Positions 23,099-33,557 of a stretch of DNA of 64,000 bases are shown one piece after another. The notes beneath the pieces were generated by a model, which ran no database searches, had not been told where the DNA came from, and worked only from the letters and a program-made list of their open reading frames with translations. The stretch lies in the NCBI RefSeq assembly GCF_033118175.1, contig NC_083697.1, positions 24,960,001 to 25,024,000 of the forward strand, written 5' to 3'. Every line of letters starts with the position of its first letter. Position 1 is the first letter of the stretch. The stretch comes from Dama dama. Lineage: Eukaryota > Chordata > Mammalia > Artiodactyla > Cervidae. Made by a program: the position numbers and the translations under genes.

Positions 23099-23524
23099 TA
23101 GTGGGTTAAATCAACCAGTTAAATCAATCAAATTAATTACTTTATAGATTTATATGTCAGAAATTCAACACTGGTCTCACTGGGACTAAAGTCAAAGGGT
23201 CAGCAAGTCTGAGTTCCTTTCTACAGCCGTAGGGGAGAATCCCTTACCTGGACTTTTCCACTTTCTAGAGGTATCTCACATTCCTTGGCTCACTGGACCC
23301 CTTTCTTCCATGTTCAAAGCCAGAAACAGAAGTTTGAATCCTTTCACACTGCATCACTCTGGAATCTTTTCCAGTTTTAAAATCTGTGTACCCTAATATT
23401 TCAGACTAATCTCATCCCAAGGTATTTAATATCTGGAAAGTCTCTTTTGTCATGTGAAGTCACACATTCACAAGTTCTAGGGACTAGAATATGGACATCA
23501 TTGGGGGGGCATTATTCTGCCTAC

Positions 23525-23925
23525 TGTATGTGTGATCTTTAGTCACACATTGTGTATACCACATCTTCTATAAATTTATTGAATTATATCATTTTTATAT
23601 AGTGAGATACATTTTAAAACTGTAAAAGAATTTTTTGGCAACTGCAGATAACTTGTGGTTCATGGTAGAATAGACGTTAGTAAATTTTTAACTGGGGCTT
23701 TGGTCTAGACCACTCTCACAAATCTCTTAGGAAGTCATCATTATGGACCCCAGCATAGGCCTATCAATAATAACTATTTTTTGCATTATCACTTCTAATT
23801 TTGACCATCACTCATAAGAAAATAAATAAGTAAAACAAACAGAGTATATGAATTCCATCCCAATGCATTCCCCCCCAACCCCCCGCATCCTGTAGTTCAG
23901 TTTGGAATGCAAGACTTAACTTCTT
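23525..23925. other. Unassigned DNA with a C-rich tract
   Basis: No gene or named repeat. A C-rich stretch at about 23869-23885 (runs of 8 and 6 C) is the only simple-sequence feature. Confidence 0.5.
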
Positions 23926-24285
23926 AGAGCTGGCTTAGCAAATCATAATGTGCATACAGATTACCTGGGAATTTGATTAGAATGCAGATTCTGCTTTAGG
24001 GGATCTGGGGTGGAGCCTAACATTTTGCATTTTAAGAAGGTCCCAGGTGATGGGCTTATGGTAGAGAATCCACCAGCCAATGCAGGAGATGCAAGAGACC
24101 TGGGTTTGATCTCTGGGTCAGGAAGATCCCCTGGAAGAGGAAATGGTGACCTACTCTAGTATTCTTGCCTGGAGATTCCGGTGGACAGAGGAGCTTGGCG
24201 GGCCACAGTCCCTGGGGTCACAAAGAGTGGGACACAGCTGAGCATGCACGTGCACACAGGTCACGTGATGATGATGAACCCTGAC
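23926..24285 (+). repeat. MER5A hAT-derived repeat, split by Bov-tA
   Basis: The blocks 'gtgcatacagattacctggg', 'agaatgcagattctgcttta', 'ggggatctggggtggagcct' and 'tttaagaaggtcccaggtga' are the diagnostic second half of MER5A in sense orientation. A Bov-tA begins at the TGATG junction, and a short 'gtgatgatgatgaa' after the SINE probably continues the MER5A. MER5A is a non-autonomous hAT-Charlie element. Confidence 0.75.
24052..24257 (+). mobile_element. Bov-tA SINE nested in MER5A
   Basis: Sense Bov-tA: the head is partly deleted ('gggcttatggtagagaatcc'), followed by 'caatgcaggagatgcaagag', 'gatcccctggaagaggaaat', 'tattcttgcctggag' and an end with 'gagcatgcacgtgcacac'. The similar flanks 'ggtcccaggtgatg' and 'ggtcacgtgatg' are compatible with a target duplication. 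Confidence 0.9.
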
Positions 24286-24774
24286 TGGGACAGATTAGTT
24301 GTACCCTAGTGATTTAGTTGTACCCTGATGATTTGTTGTTGCCATGGTAACCCTGCCAGCAGGAAAGGAAGCTGTTAGTTGAGGCATTTGGTGCATATGC
24401 ATGGCCAAGAAGCCAAAAGGGCCAAGCTACTATCATGGAATTATCTGAATGCCTTTAAGTCAGCACTCTGCCAAGGCCAGCTTCAGGGCAATGCCAGCGA
24501 GCCTTGAGCTGCCTATATAGCCTTTGGCTCAATGAGTGAAGGTCACTGGGCTGGGATCCCGAGGCCTCTCCAGTCAGCTAAGGGAATTCTGGGAACATGA
24601 ACACATTTGTTAAGATTGGAGTGACGGTAAACTTGCCTGGGCTGAATGAAGCCTGAGGAGACACTGGTGGAGATCCATAGACATCCTGTGCTGATCCTTC
24701 TTCTGACTCTGGCTGTAGGAGAGGAGACCTGAGCCATCCAGTAGCTAGTTCCCTCTGAAGATTCCATCAGGGTA
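24286..24774. other. Unassigned, moderately GC-richer DNA
   Basis: A less AT-rich block with a 112-codon antisense frame (24543-24881) that shows no domain and runs into an LTR fragment. Part of it could be further, unrecognised MaLR sequence, since a MaLR LTR fragment follows. Confidence 0.4.
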
Positions 24775-24905
24775 GCAGGCACACACGGAGAATGCCATGT
24801 GAAGAGGAGGGCAGAGATCTGCAAGTCAAGGATGGCTAAAGACTGCCAACAACCCCCCTCCGCACCCCCAGAAGGAACCAACCTTCCCCTACCTGTTAAG
24901 TAACA
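24775..24905 (+). repeat. MaLR LTR fragment, sense
   Basis: The blocks 'cacacacggagaatgccatg', 'tgaagaggagggcagagatc', 'gcaagtcaaggatggctaaa' and 'ccccagaaggaaccaacctt' are the characteristic inner part of MST/MLT1-type LTRs. The edges are eroded. Confidence 0.72.
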
Positions 24906-25024
24906 AGGTTTTGTGGACTTGAGCTATGGAAGAGCTCGCTTTCAACCTATCCATAATCCTGTAGGAGGTGCTGTGAATTATGTACTATTAACCATTTATG
25001 GAATGTGATAACATCTGATACTAT

Positions 25025-25202
25025 GTGACCCCGTGGACTGTAGGCCACCAGGCTCCTCTGCCCATTGGATTTCCTGGGCAAGAATACTGGAGTTTGTTGC
25101 CATTTCTTCCTCAAGGGGATCTTCCCAACCCAGGGATCAAACCCGCGTTTCCTCCATTGGTAGATGGGTTCTTTACTACTGCACCATCTGGGAAGCCCTA
25201 TA
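25025..25202 (-). mobile_element. Bov-tA SINE with target duplication
   Basis: Antisense copy truncated at its 3' side: it begins 'gtgaccccgtggactgtagg', passes 'caagaatactggagtttgtt' and ends at the head 'accatctgggaagccc'. The repeat TGATACTAT occurs immediately before (25016-25024) and after (25203-25211), giving a 9-bp target duplication. Confidence 0.92.
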
Positions 25203-25207
25203 TGATA

Positions 25208-25418
25208 CTATACTAAGTATTTACTTATGTTATCTAATTTAATCCTCACAGTGGTACCAAGAGATGGGCATTATCCCCATTTTATAGAAAAGGAAGTGAA
25301 AGCTGAGGAAAGTCAAATGATTTGTTGAAGATTACATAGTTTGTAAGTGGCACAGTTGAATTCAAACACATTATCTATGTTATTCTAGAACCTGGGATTT
25401 TAATCACTGTGTTATGGT
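25208..25418 (-). repeat. MIR SINE, nearly complete
   Basis: A well-preserved antisense MIR: 'ttatctaatttaatcctcac', 'gcattatccccattttatag', 'tttgttgaagattacatagt', 'tgtaagtggcacagttgaat' and 'ttttaatcactgtgttatgg' in the expected order. It directly adjoins the Bov-tA. Confidence 0.88.
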
Positions 25419-26585
25419 AAGTATTTCAACAGAGAGTAAACGCTGAACCCCAGGTCCAGAAATTAGGATATTAGAATGAAAAAAAAAAAGATAATATTAG
25501 AATGAAACTGATTTTTAATTTTTTATACCATTTTTAGGGCATGCCAAATTTGCTTTTGACTCAACATTTGCTCAATGACTAGTGGTTTTTCTATGCCTTT
25601 TCTTTCTTTTTTCCCTTCTTTTTCTTTTTGGCAGTGGAAATCATTGAGCCAGCAAAGCAGATGCATGTGAAGCCCACCAGCAGATAAACATTTTCCATTC
25701 ACATTTTGAAGAGAATAAAAAAGCCAAATAAAATAACCCAAATGGCAAACACTGTAAAGCCATTCCTTCATAAAAATAAATTTTTGGTGAAGAGGTCTTT
25801 CATTTGGAAATGAGATCCAGCTTCTGCTTATGGAAAAAGCAAGTAAAAGGCAGGGAGAAGACCAGTAGGTCTGCTAACTACAGAGCCACACAGTGATACC
25901 CTGAGTTCCAGAATACAAAAATGTAGACTTAAAAAGATTTGAACAATTTGTTTGTATATCTGTGAACTGTGAAATCAGGCATTGTGAAGAAACAGCATCT
26001 TGTAGCTAGTTCAGAATGATATAATTCAGGACAGATTTTTTTTTTTTTCCCCTCTGACACATGGTTTTAAAATCAAAGATTTTTGAAGGAAGATGGAAAA
26101 GTCATCATGTACCAAGTGCAAAAAATTACGTACAGAGGAAGAGTTTCATGGTAGGTAACATTTCACTTCCTGCTTATTTTTGATTGGGTGAGTGTATTTC
26201 TTGTCAGCAAAGACCATAGTGCTTTTCAGGGCTGAGGTCTGCAGCCCACTGAAGGTAGTGATGTAATGATAAGGCTTTCACATTCCAAAGGACAGTGATT
26301 TTTCTCTGTTGTGAATTAAAATGTTTATTTTTTCCTAATTGTTACAGAAGATTTCTTTAATACATTGTTATATGCCTTTCCTTATGGAAAACAAATACCT
26401 TCTCATTCCTTTAGGTTTAAAAAAATAACAGTTCATTCTTTTGTAGACACAACATATCATACTTTATGAGCAAGACAATGCACCAAATGGTGTGAGAGGT
26501 GGCAAGCCATAATTCTCTGCCCTGCATGACCTTAAAACTTGCAGATAATCTGAGATACAAAGGAAGAAAAAGAATGTACTATTTC
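25419..26585. other. Unassigned AT-rich DNA
   Basis: No gene or named repeat. A short duplicated phrase ('ttagaatgaaa' flanking an A-run at 25475-25506) and a T-run near 26037-26048 are simple slippage features. Confidence 0.5.
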
Positions 26586-26680
26586 TTACTGAGCAAGAGA
26601 TAGCCCCCAGGTTTGGGGCTAAGAGCTTTAAATTTATTATTTAATACTTACAGTAATCAGTGCCAGTTATTTTTAAACCC
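26586..26680 (-). repeat. MIR-like fragment
   Basis: 'cttactgagcaagagatagc', 'gggctaagagctttaaattt' and 'attatttaatacttacagta' parallel the antisense MIR 3' half (motif order gcacttactatgtg, gctaagtgctttac, ttatttaatcctcac). Confidence 0.55.
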
Positions 26681-26802
26681 CAGTCCTGTTGCCTCAAAAA
26701 GCTATTTCCTTAATCTAGTCTTGAAGGCATGAATTTCATCATATAAGGGTTGTTTATTTAGAAAATTCTTAGAAATGGAAAGATTTAGGATTACCAAGAT
26801 CT

Positions 26803-27025
26803 CTATTAATTTCCCAGGGCTGCTCTAATGAAGTGAGTGGCTTAAAACAATAGAAATTTAAATATTTAAGCCAAACCAATTGGTTTGAAACAACTGAAGT
26901 TTATTCACTCTCAGGTCAGGATGGGAGAAGCCTGAAATCAAGGGTGTTGGCAGCACCATTATCCCTCTGAAGGCTCTAGGTAAGGATTCATTCTTGCCTC
27001 TTCTGATATTATTGGCAATCCTTGG
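26803..27025 (-). repeat. MaLR LTR fragment, antisense
   Basis: 'cagggctgctctaatgaagt', 'gagtggcttaaaacaataga', 'cctctgaaggctctagg' and 'ttggcaatccttggcattca' are the antisense MST/MLT1 LTR landmarks. An internal extra segment of about 40 bp containing 'ttaagccaaaccaattggtt' lies between two similar 'aaacaa' phrases and looks like a small duplication or insertion. Confidence 0.7.
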
Positions 27026-27115
27026 CATTCAGTAGCTTTGTATGTTGTACAGATTGATGATGCTAAAAAGTGGTAAAGCTTAGCCTCACTGGGGCTATAT
27101 ATTTCTAAACAGAGG

Positions 27116-28730
27116 GTTGCTGTTGTTCAGCTACGAAGTCATGTCCAACTCTTCGGGACCCTATGGACTGCAGCCCACCAGACTTCCCTGTCCTTCACAA
27201 TCTCCCAGACCTTGCTCAAACTCATGTCCATTGAGTAAGTGAGGCCATCCAACCATCTCATCCTCTGTCATCACCTTCTCCTCCTGCCCTCAATCTTCGC
27301 TAGCAGCAGGGTCTTTCTAGTGCTCATCAGGTGGCCAAAGTACTGGGGCTTCAGTTTCAGTATCAGTTCTTCCAGTGAATATTCAGGACTGATTTCCTTT
27401 GGGATTGACTGGTTTGATCTTCTTGCAGTCCAAGGGACTCTGAAGAGTCTTCTTCAGCACCACAGTTCAAAAGCATCAGTACTTCGTTTATGGTATAACT
27501 CTCATATCCATACCTGACTACTGGAAAAACCATAGCTTTGACCAGATGGTTCTTTGCTGCAAAGTGATGTTTTAATATGCTGTCTAGTTTTGTCACAGCT
27601 TTTCTTCCAAGGAGCAAGTGACTTTTACTTTCATTGCTGCAGTCACTGGAGACTGATTTTGGAGCCCAAGAAAATAAACCATTTTCATTTTTTCCCATTT
27701 ATTTGCCATAAAGTGATGGAACTGGATTCCATAATCTTCGTTTTTTTAATGTTGAGTTTTAAGCCAGGTTTTTCGCTCTCCTTTTCACCTACATCAAGAG
27801 GCTCTTTAGTTCTTTTTTGCTTTCTGCCTTTAGGATGATATCATCTGCATATCTGAGGTAGTTGATATTTCTCTGGGCAATCCTGATTCCAGCTGGTGAC
27901 TAATCCAGCCCAATATTTTGCATGATGTACTCTGTAGATAAGTTAAATAAGCAGGGTGACAATATACATCCTTGATATACTCCTTTCCTGATTTGAACCA
28001 GTCTGTTGTTCCATGTCCAGTTCTAACTGTTGCTTCTTAACCTGCATACAGGTTTCTCAGGAGGCAAGTAAGATGGTCTGATATTCCTTTTCTTTAAGAT
28101 TTTTCCACAGCTTGTTGTGATCCACACAGTCAAAGGCTTTAGTGTAGTCAATGAGGCAGATTGTTTTTTGGAATCTCTTGCTTTTCCTATGATCCAGTGG
28201 ATATTGGCAATTTGATCTCTGGTTCCTCTGCCTTTTCTAAATCCAGTTTGTACATCTGGAAGCTCTTGGTTCACGTACTTTTGAAGCCTAGCTTGAAAGA
28301 TTTTGAGTATTACCTTACCAGCATGTAAAATGAGTACACTTGTGCAGTAGTTTGATCATTCTTTGGCATTGCCCTTCTTTGGGACTGGAATGAAAACTGA
28401 CCTTTTCCAGTCGTGTATCCACAGCTGAGTTTTCCAAATTTGCTGGCATATTGAGTGCAGCACATTAACAGCATCATCTTTTAGGACTTTCAATAGTTCA
28501 GCTGGAATTCCACCACCTCCACTAGCTTTGTTCATAGTAATGCTTCCTAAGGCTCACTTGACTTCACACTCCAGGGTGTCTAGGTTTGTAACCACACCAT
28601 TGTAGTTATCGGTGTCATTAAGACCTTTTTGTATGTTTTTCCATGTATACTTGCCACGTCTTCTTAATCTCTTCTGTTTCTGTTAGATCCTTACCATTTC
28701 TGTCCTTTATTGTGCCCATCTTGCATGAAA
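27116..28730 (-). mobile_element. BovB (RTE) LINE, about 1.6 kb, antisense
   Basis: This is the longest BovB in the window. It runs from the 3' end at the left ('gttgctgttgttcagctacg') to about 28730 ('cccatcttgcatgaaa'). It retains reverse-transcriptase sequence and further upstream polyprotein sequence around 28300-28730. Divergence from the canonical sequence is greater than in the copies at 18.0 and 56.5 kb, so it looks older. Confidence 0.94.
27363..28274 (-). pseudogene. BovB reverse transcriptase relic
   Basis: Antisense frames show FRKGRGTRDQIANIHWII at the top (28274-28023) and, further on, a YADDI-type motif C at about 27836-27855. Below that come the post-catalytic region around 27698-27363 (SHLLLGRK, LVKAMVFPVVRYG). 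The motif A region is scrambled by indels after TRDQIANI. Several frame breaks separate the blocks. Non-functional. Confidence 0.88.
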
Positions 28731-28994
28731 CAGAGTGTAGGTTTTTCTTTTTTTAGCAGAGAGAAGAGTTCTGTCCATATGATATGGAGAGAAGTTAAAA
28801 GAGGTTACTCTTTTAACCAGTCATACCTGGGTTTTCCCTCAGGATACTTCAAATCTATGATCTTAGAACCAGCTGCAGTTGGTATATTTCAGGTAGTTGT
28901 GAAACAGAAAATAACTACTTACCCCAACTCTCACAGATTTTCAAGGTGGTGATATCTAAACTTCCTAGCTGTATTGTCCATGGATAAGAGACTG

Positions 28995-29103
28995 AATTCA
29001 AATGCCAGTTTCCTCATCTGTAAAGTGGAGATAATATTCATTGCAAGAGGATTCTATGAGACATTACATTTGAAGAGTATGGCATCATGTCTGGCATATA
29101 ATG
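28995..29103 (+). repeat. MIR SINE fragment, sense
   Basis: 'gccagtttcctcatctgtaa', 'agtggagataatattcattg' and 'atcatgtctggcatataatg' are the sense MIR core and 3' section in correct order. Confidence 0.82.
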
Positions 29104-30114
29104 GACCATCTGTTCTCTTTGTCCTTTGATATATGTGGGTGCATTATATCTCAGAGGGGTCACAATTTAGGAAATCTGGTACAAGCCTTCTCTATTAGCA
29201 TAGAGAAAGACACTGAATAGTTACCAAGTAACAAATTGAGGTATGCAGTATAATGCCATTTTGCTCCTTGAATAGAAGCTTCCACTCTTGAGTAAAAAGC
29301 CTCTGGTGCTAAAAGTAGTTTAGTATTCAGTGTTGCAAAATCAATGGTGCAAGTTTTGCTTAGATTAAAAAATCCATAGTCATTTTGTCTAAATCTTATA
29401 AACAACATTGTTTATTCTAATTGAAATGAGTGCTATATCTTTGATGAATTAAACAGAAACACTGGAATCTAATCTCTAGTTATTAACATCACTTCAAAAC
29501 TATTGAACTGCGTTTTCACACTGTTAACACTGAAAAATAAAAATCCATAGTAAAAGCAAATTTGCCATTAATCAAGGATCATTCTTCTTAAAGTAAGACT
29601 TTACTAGATATCTAGCAAATTTTAAGTCTAGTAAGTAAGTTTTAGTGGATTTTTATCTTTGATGATTTTTACAACTATGCATTATTTTTAAAATATTTTG
29701 GTCCGTTGATGTTTATATTTTCATTTTATCACCCTTTACACACTTTCCTTTTATGCAGATATATCTACTCTTATCACCTCTTTATGTATTTCTTTTCATA
29801 GTACATATTTCATTATCACATTTATTCTTTTTCATAGTGATAAGGTTTCAAAACATTCCCCTTCCTTTCACAGGCACAGTTCTTTCTCCTAGAAATATCT
29901 GAGTTGATCTCTTACCATTTTAAAATACTCCAGTTTATACTTAAAGTTGACGTTATGTGTATGTCTATAAAATATTAGAGTAAAAAGAAGAAAAAATACA
30001 AAAATTTGACTTAGATTTTTTTTAACAAGTTATTTGTTTTTTATGTAGCCATATCCTTTCTAACTAAAGAAATAAAGGCCAAACTAGAAAAAGAAGCCCC
30101 CTTCCCTTAAAAAA
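29104..30114. other. Unassigned AT-rich DNA
   Basis: Nothing recognisable. Local T/A-rich sequence throughout. Confidence 0.5.
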
Positions 30115-30162
30115 AGATATATACATATATATGTATGTATACACACACACACACACACACAT
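30115..30162 (+). repeat. (TA)n-like then (AC)10 microsatellite
   Basis: An alternating 'atatatacatatatatgtatg' stretch leads into ten AC units at 30141-30160. Confidence 0.95.
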
Positions 30163-30221
30163 AAAGATTTTCTTTATAAAGTACGGTCACTTCTAATGTA
30201 TTCTTAAAATCCTAAAATATG

Positions 30222-30405
30222 CAGTGACCCAGGCCTTGTGCTAGGTGATTTACATACTTTTTTTGTGATTAGTGTAGTAACTCTGGAAGGTAGGTTTAGG
30301 ATTATCACCAGGAAAATAAAGTAATTTTGCCTAAGGACACAAAAGTAAGAGGTCAGGATATTAACCCAGGTCTTTCTATCTCCAAAGTCCATATACTCTC
30401 CCTGA
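30222..30405 (-). repeat. MIR SINE
   Basis: 'ccttgtgctaggtgatttac', 'agtaactctggaaggtaggt', 'gcctaaggacacaaaagtaa' and 'ggatattaacccaggtcttt' give the antisense MIR order over nearly full length. Confidence 0.82.
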
Positions 30406-30456
30406 AGCCAGCTCCTACCTGTTTTTTCCCCTAAAGAAACTTAAAGTAGATGACTC

Positions 30457-31086
30457 TGTTGTTCAGTCATCCAGTTGTGTCTCTTTGTGACCCCATGGAC
30501 TACAGGACGCCAGGCCTCCCTGTCCCTCACCATCTCCCAGAGTTTGCCTAAGTTCATGTCCATTGCATCAATGATGCCATCCAGCCATCTCATCCTCTTA
30601 TGCCCTTTTCTCCTCCTGCCCTCAATCTTTCCCAGCATCAGGGACTTTTCCAATGAGCTAGTTGTTTGTACCAGATGACCAAAATACTGGAGCTCCAGCT
30701 TCAGCACCAGTCCTTCCAATGAGTATTTAGGATTGATTTCCCTTAAGATTTACGGGTTTGATCTCCTTGCTGCCCAAGGGACTTTTCAAGGGTCTTCTCC
30801 AGCACCACAGTTCGAAGGCACTGACTCCTTGGTGCCCTGCCTTCTTTATGGTCCAGCTCTCCATAACTGTAGTGACCTCTGGGAAGACCGTAGCCATGAC
30901 TACACAGATCTTTGTTGGCAGAATAATGTGTCTGCTTTTAATACACTGTTTGGGTTTGTCAATGCTTTCCTGCCAAGAAGCAATGGTCTTCTGAACATGG
31001 CTGCAGTCACCATCCACTGTGATCTTAGAGCCCAAGCAAAGGAAAGCTGTCACTACTTCCGCCTTTTCTGCTTCTATCTGCCATGA
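30457..31086 (-). mobile_element. BovB LINE 3' portion, antisense
   Basis: About 630 bp from the 3' end ('ctgttgttcagtcatccagt') to the region just after the reverse transcriptase catalytic core ('ttctatctgccatgatgac'). Antisense frames at 30719-30441 (LELQYFGHLVQTTSSLEKSL) and 31053-30727 correspond to the C-terminal part of the BovB protein. Both are truncated and frameshifted, and no catalytic motif is included. Confidence 0.93.
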
Positions 31087-31644
31087 TGACTCTAAGGAGT
31101 TACTACACTACATCTTGGTTAAGTCAGAGACACTCAGTTTTAATGTTTCAGTTGTTGCTCTGCTTCTCACATATTATTCAGGGAGCTATTTTTATCAGCT
31201 GCAGAATCACATACCTATAATCAATTTATGTGATTACTTGTGATTTAGTGTCTCAAATGTAGGCTTTCTAATATGGTCATCAATTTAAAGTACTATTCAT
31301 GCTTTCTGTAATTAGCACAAATAAATAGATTGCTCTCTCAAAATAAGACTTAGGACTATTTTTCTGATTAGCTATAGCTATTTGTATATGGCTTATTTTA
31401 AGGAGATTTGACAACAAATTTCTTGGACATACATTTATGAAAATATTATTATTTTGTAGAACTATTCCCTTTATATGAGAATACATTGAAGATTTTTTTA
31501 AAAAAATTACATCAGTATTCTCTTTTGACTAGAGCTACTGTGTTAAATGAGATTAACTGTAAATCCTTGGTGGCATTCATTTCAGAGAGTGCTTCTGTAA
31601 GAAAGACTGACAGGTTGCCCTTACTGGAGTAAAGGATCAGATGT
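31087..31644. other. Unassigned AT-rich DNA
   Basis: No feature recognised between the BovB and the next SINE. Confidence 0.5.
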
Positions 31645-31660
31645 AAATATACCTTTGCAT

Positions 31661-31878
31661 GCGTGCTAAGCTGCTTCAGTTGTGTCTGACTCTTTGCAAC
31701 CCTGTAGACTATAGCCCACCAGGCTCCTCTGTTCATGGGATTCTTTAGGCAAGAACACTGGAGTGGGTTGCCATGCCCTCCTCCAGGAGATCTTTCCGAC
31801 CCAGGATCAAACCCACATCTCTTATATCTTCTGAACTGGCAGATGGGTTCTTTTCTACTAGTGCCACCTGGGGAGCCC
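31661..31878 (-). mobile_element. Bov-tA SINE (Bov-tA2-like) with target duplication
   Basis: Full-length antisense copy: 'gcgtgctaagctgcttcagt' at its 3' side, 'aggcaagaacactggagtgg' in the middle, head ending 'gtgccacctggggagccc'. It is flanked by similar 16-bp repeats (31645-31660 'aaatatacctttgcat'; 31879-31894 'aaacatacctttatgc'), an imperfect target duplication. Confidence 0.93.
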
Positions 31879-31894
31879 AAACATACCTTTATGC

Positions 31895-33320
31895 TCCTGC
31901 AAAAGCAAAGACGTTACAGTAATTTGACAGAAAAATCTGGATACACTTATTTTACTCTTCTTCCAGAAGAAATTTAAGCAAAATAACTTGTTTGTGGCCA
32001 GATGGAGGCCTCCAACACTGTGAGATTGAAACAGAATGGACAGAAAAACTCAGTGCATTGAAAATAGAATAGAAAATGTGATTCATTTATTTTGTGGAAA
32101 AACAGGATGTCTTGAAAGCTGAGAAGGAAAGAAAAAGTCCTTTGCTTGATATTTCAAGTTCTCTTTGCCAGTTGTTTCACATTCTCCTGCCTCACCTGCT
32201 TAAATGTTCAGAAAATGGTGTTTCATATGCCGAACAATCTCCCGATCATCCCTGCTCTTAAACAGTCCTGACAGCTTTAAGACTGTAATTCTGGAAACAG
32301 GAGCCTGATATGACGCATCTGCACATGCTCTCCATTATTTCCTCCTGAAGAAAACAATAGTTGGGTAAGGTTACACTCTAATGGACTCCATTTTCAGATG
32401 TAATTTGGTAGACTATAAAAGAGAGAAAAAAGAAAATATTTAAAATGAGAAGAGCAAATATAATGCCTATTAAAAAGTGTCTGAGTAGCTGATTACACAT
32501 ACATGCATAATTGCAGACCTGAATATTTGTTTCAATATACCTGAGTCTTGGAAATTGAAAAGAAACATCAGTATTTAAGTTACCATCTTTATCATAGATA
32601 TTTTGGTTTGTGGACTTACTATTAATATGTTCCAGTCTTCCAATATCTTTTTTTAGATGAAATTCCATGGAGTATTTTTCATTGGCATGATAAAGGAAGA
32701 ATTAAGCACTAAGAGAATTAAAAATATATCTCTTGAGTGCCTGGATAATTGATTGGCCCCAGATGAACTTATTGATACTCTTAGTAATTTCCTGTATTTC
32801 AGGAGGAATTGAACCTATTTGCATATTTACATTATTAGCATAAGTATAATCTAAATATTCTGACCAAAACATGTGGCACTTGGCTGAGAAAAAAATCTGA
32901 AAATCATTTCATAGGATGAACAAATAAAATAATTGAAACTTTTAACCTGGAAAGAATATTTAGCAGTATTCTAAGTGCTCGTATGGAGTAATTATCCATT
33001 CACTGAATTATTTATATAACAGATATCAAAAGCCCACTGCATGTTAGGACCTGTGCTAAATACAGAAGGAGTTGCTGCACTATATAGCTAGTATGGTGGA
33101 AACAGTTTTTCTTTGTAACTGGAAGAAAGAACTGGGACTAATAGGCATTATAAGCATTATAGAGATTGCACTTGAATTTTGATTAAGGTAAAATTTTCTA
33201 AAAGCCAGAGATTTTTATGAAAGTAAGTGGGCTATTTTGTGTTATAAAACCCTCTAGGAATGTTATAGAGTTAACTGTGTGCCAATTTGTAGGGAATATT
33301 TAATGTATACTATTATATAT
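31895..33320. other. Unassigned AT-rich DNA, about 1.4 kb
   Basis: No gene or named repeat. A weak repeat-like phrase ('gcatgttaggacctgtgcta', about 33040-33060) resembles the common MIR/L2 3' motif but is too short to assign. Confidence 0.5.
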
Positions 33321-33329
33321 ATTAATATA

Positions 33330-33548
33330 GGACTTCCCTGGTAACTCAGAGGGTAAAGAATCTGCCTGCAGTGTGGGAGACCCAGGTTCAATCCTTGCGT
33401 AAGGAAGATCCCCTGGAGAAGGGAATGGCTATCCACTCCAGTATTCTTGCCTGGAGAATTCCATGGACAGAGAAGCCTGGTGGGCTGCAGCAAGTCCATG
33501 GGGTCACAAAGAGTTGGACACGACTGAGTGACTTTCACTGTCACATAC
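33330..33548 (+). mobile_element. Bov-tA SINE with target duplication
   Basis: Full-length sense copy with tRNA-like head (box B-like 'aggttcaatcc'), the 'tggagaagggaatggctatc' junction and end 'cgactgagtgactttcactg'. ATTAATAT repeats lie on both sides (33321-33328 and 33549-33556). Confidence 0.94.
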
Positions 33549-33557
33549 ATTAATATG

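Larger units (their letters stand above)
22567..23524 (-). mobile_element. MaLR (MLT1-type) LTR, antisense, split by an insertion
   Basis: The left part 'cttgctgccataacaaatta' to 'acttagtggg' and the right part form one antisense MLT1-like solo LTR. The right part runs from 'gtgggttaaatcaa', through 'gtctcactgggactaaagtc', 'taggggagaatccc' and 'cacattccttggctc', to 'ggacatcattgggg' and 'attattctgcctac'. The halves are separated by a 492-bp insertion (22607-23098). MaLR LTRs are non-coding remnants of ERVL-like retrotransposons. Confidence 0.8.

Noticed and set aside
22567..23524. A full endogenous retrovirus
   Set aside because: Only part of the integrase region is present. There are no gag, protease, reverse transcriptase or env segments, and no LTR of that virus. 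The surrounding LTR is an unrelated, older MaLR in the opposite orientation.
33330..33420. tRNA-Glu gene
   Set aside because: The tRNA-like head with box B-like sequence belongs to Bov-tA. There is no complete cloverleaf, and the sequence continues directly into the Bov-A body. The same holds for every SINE head in the window.
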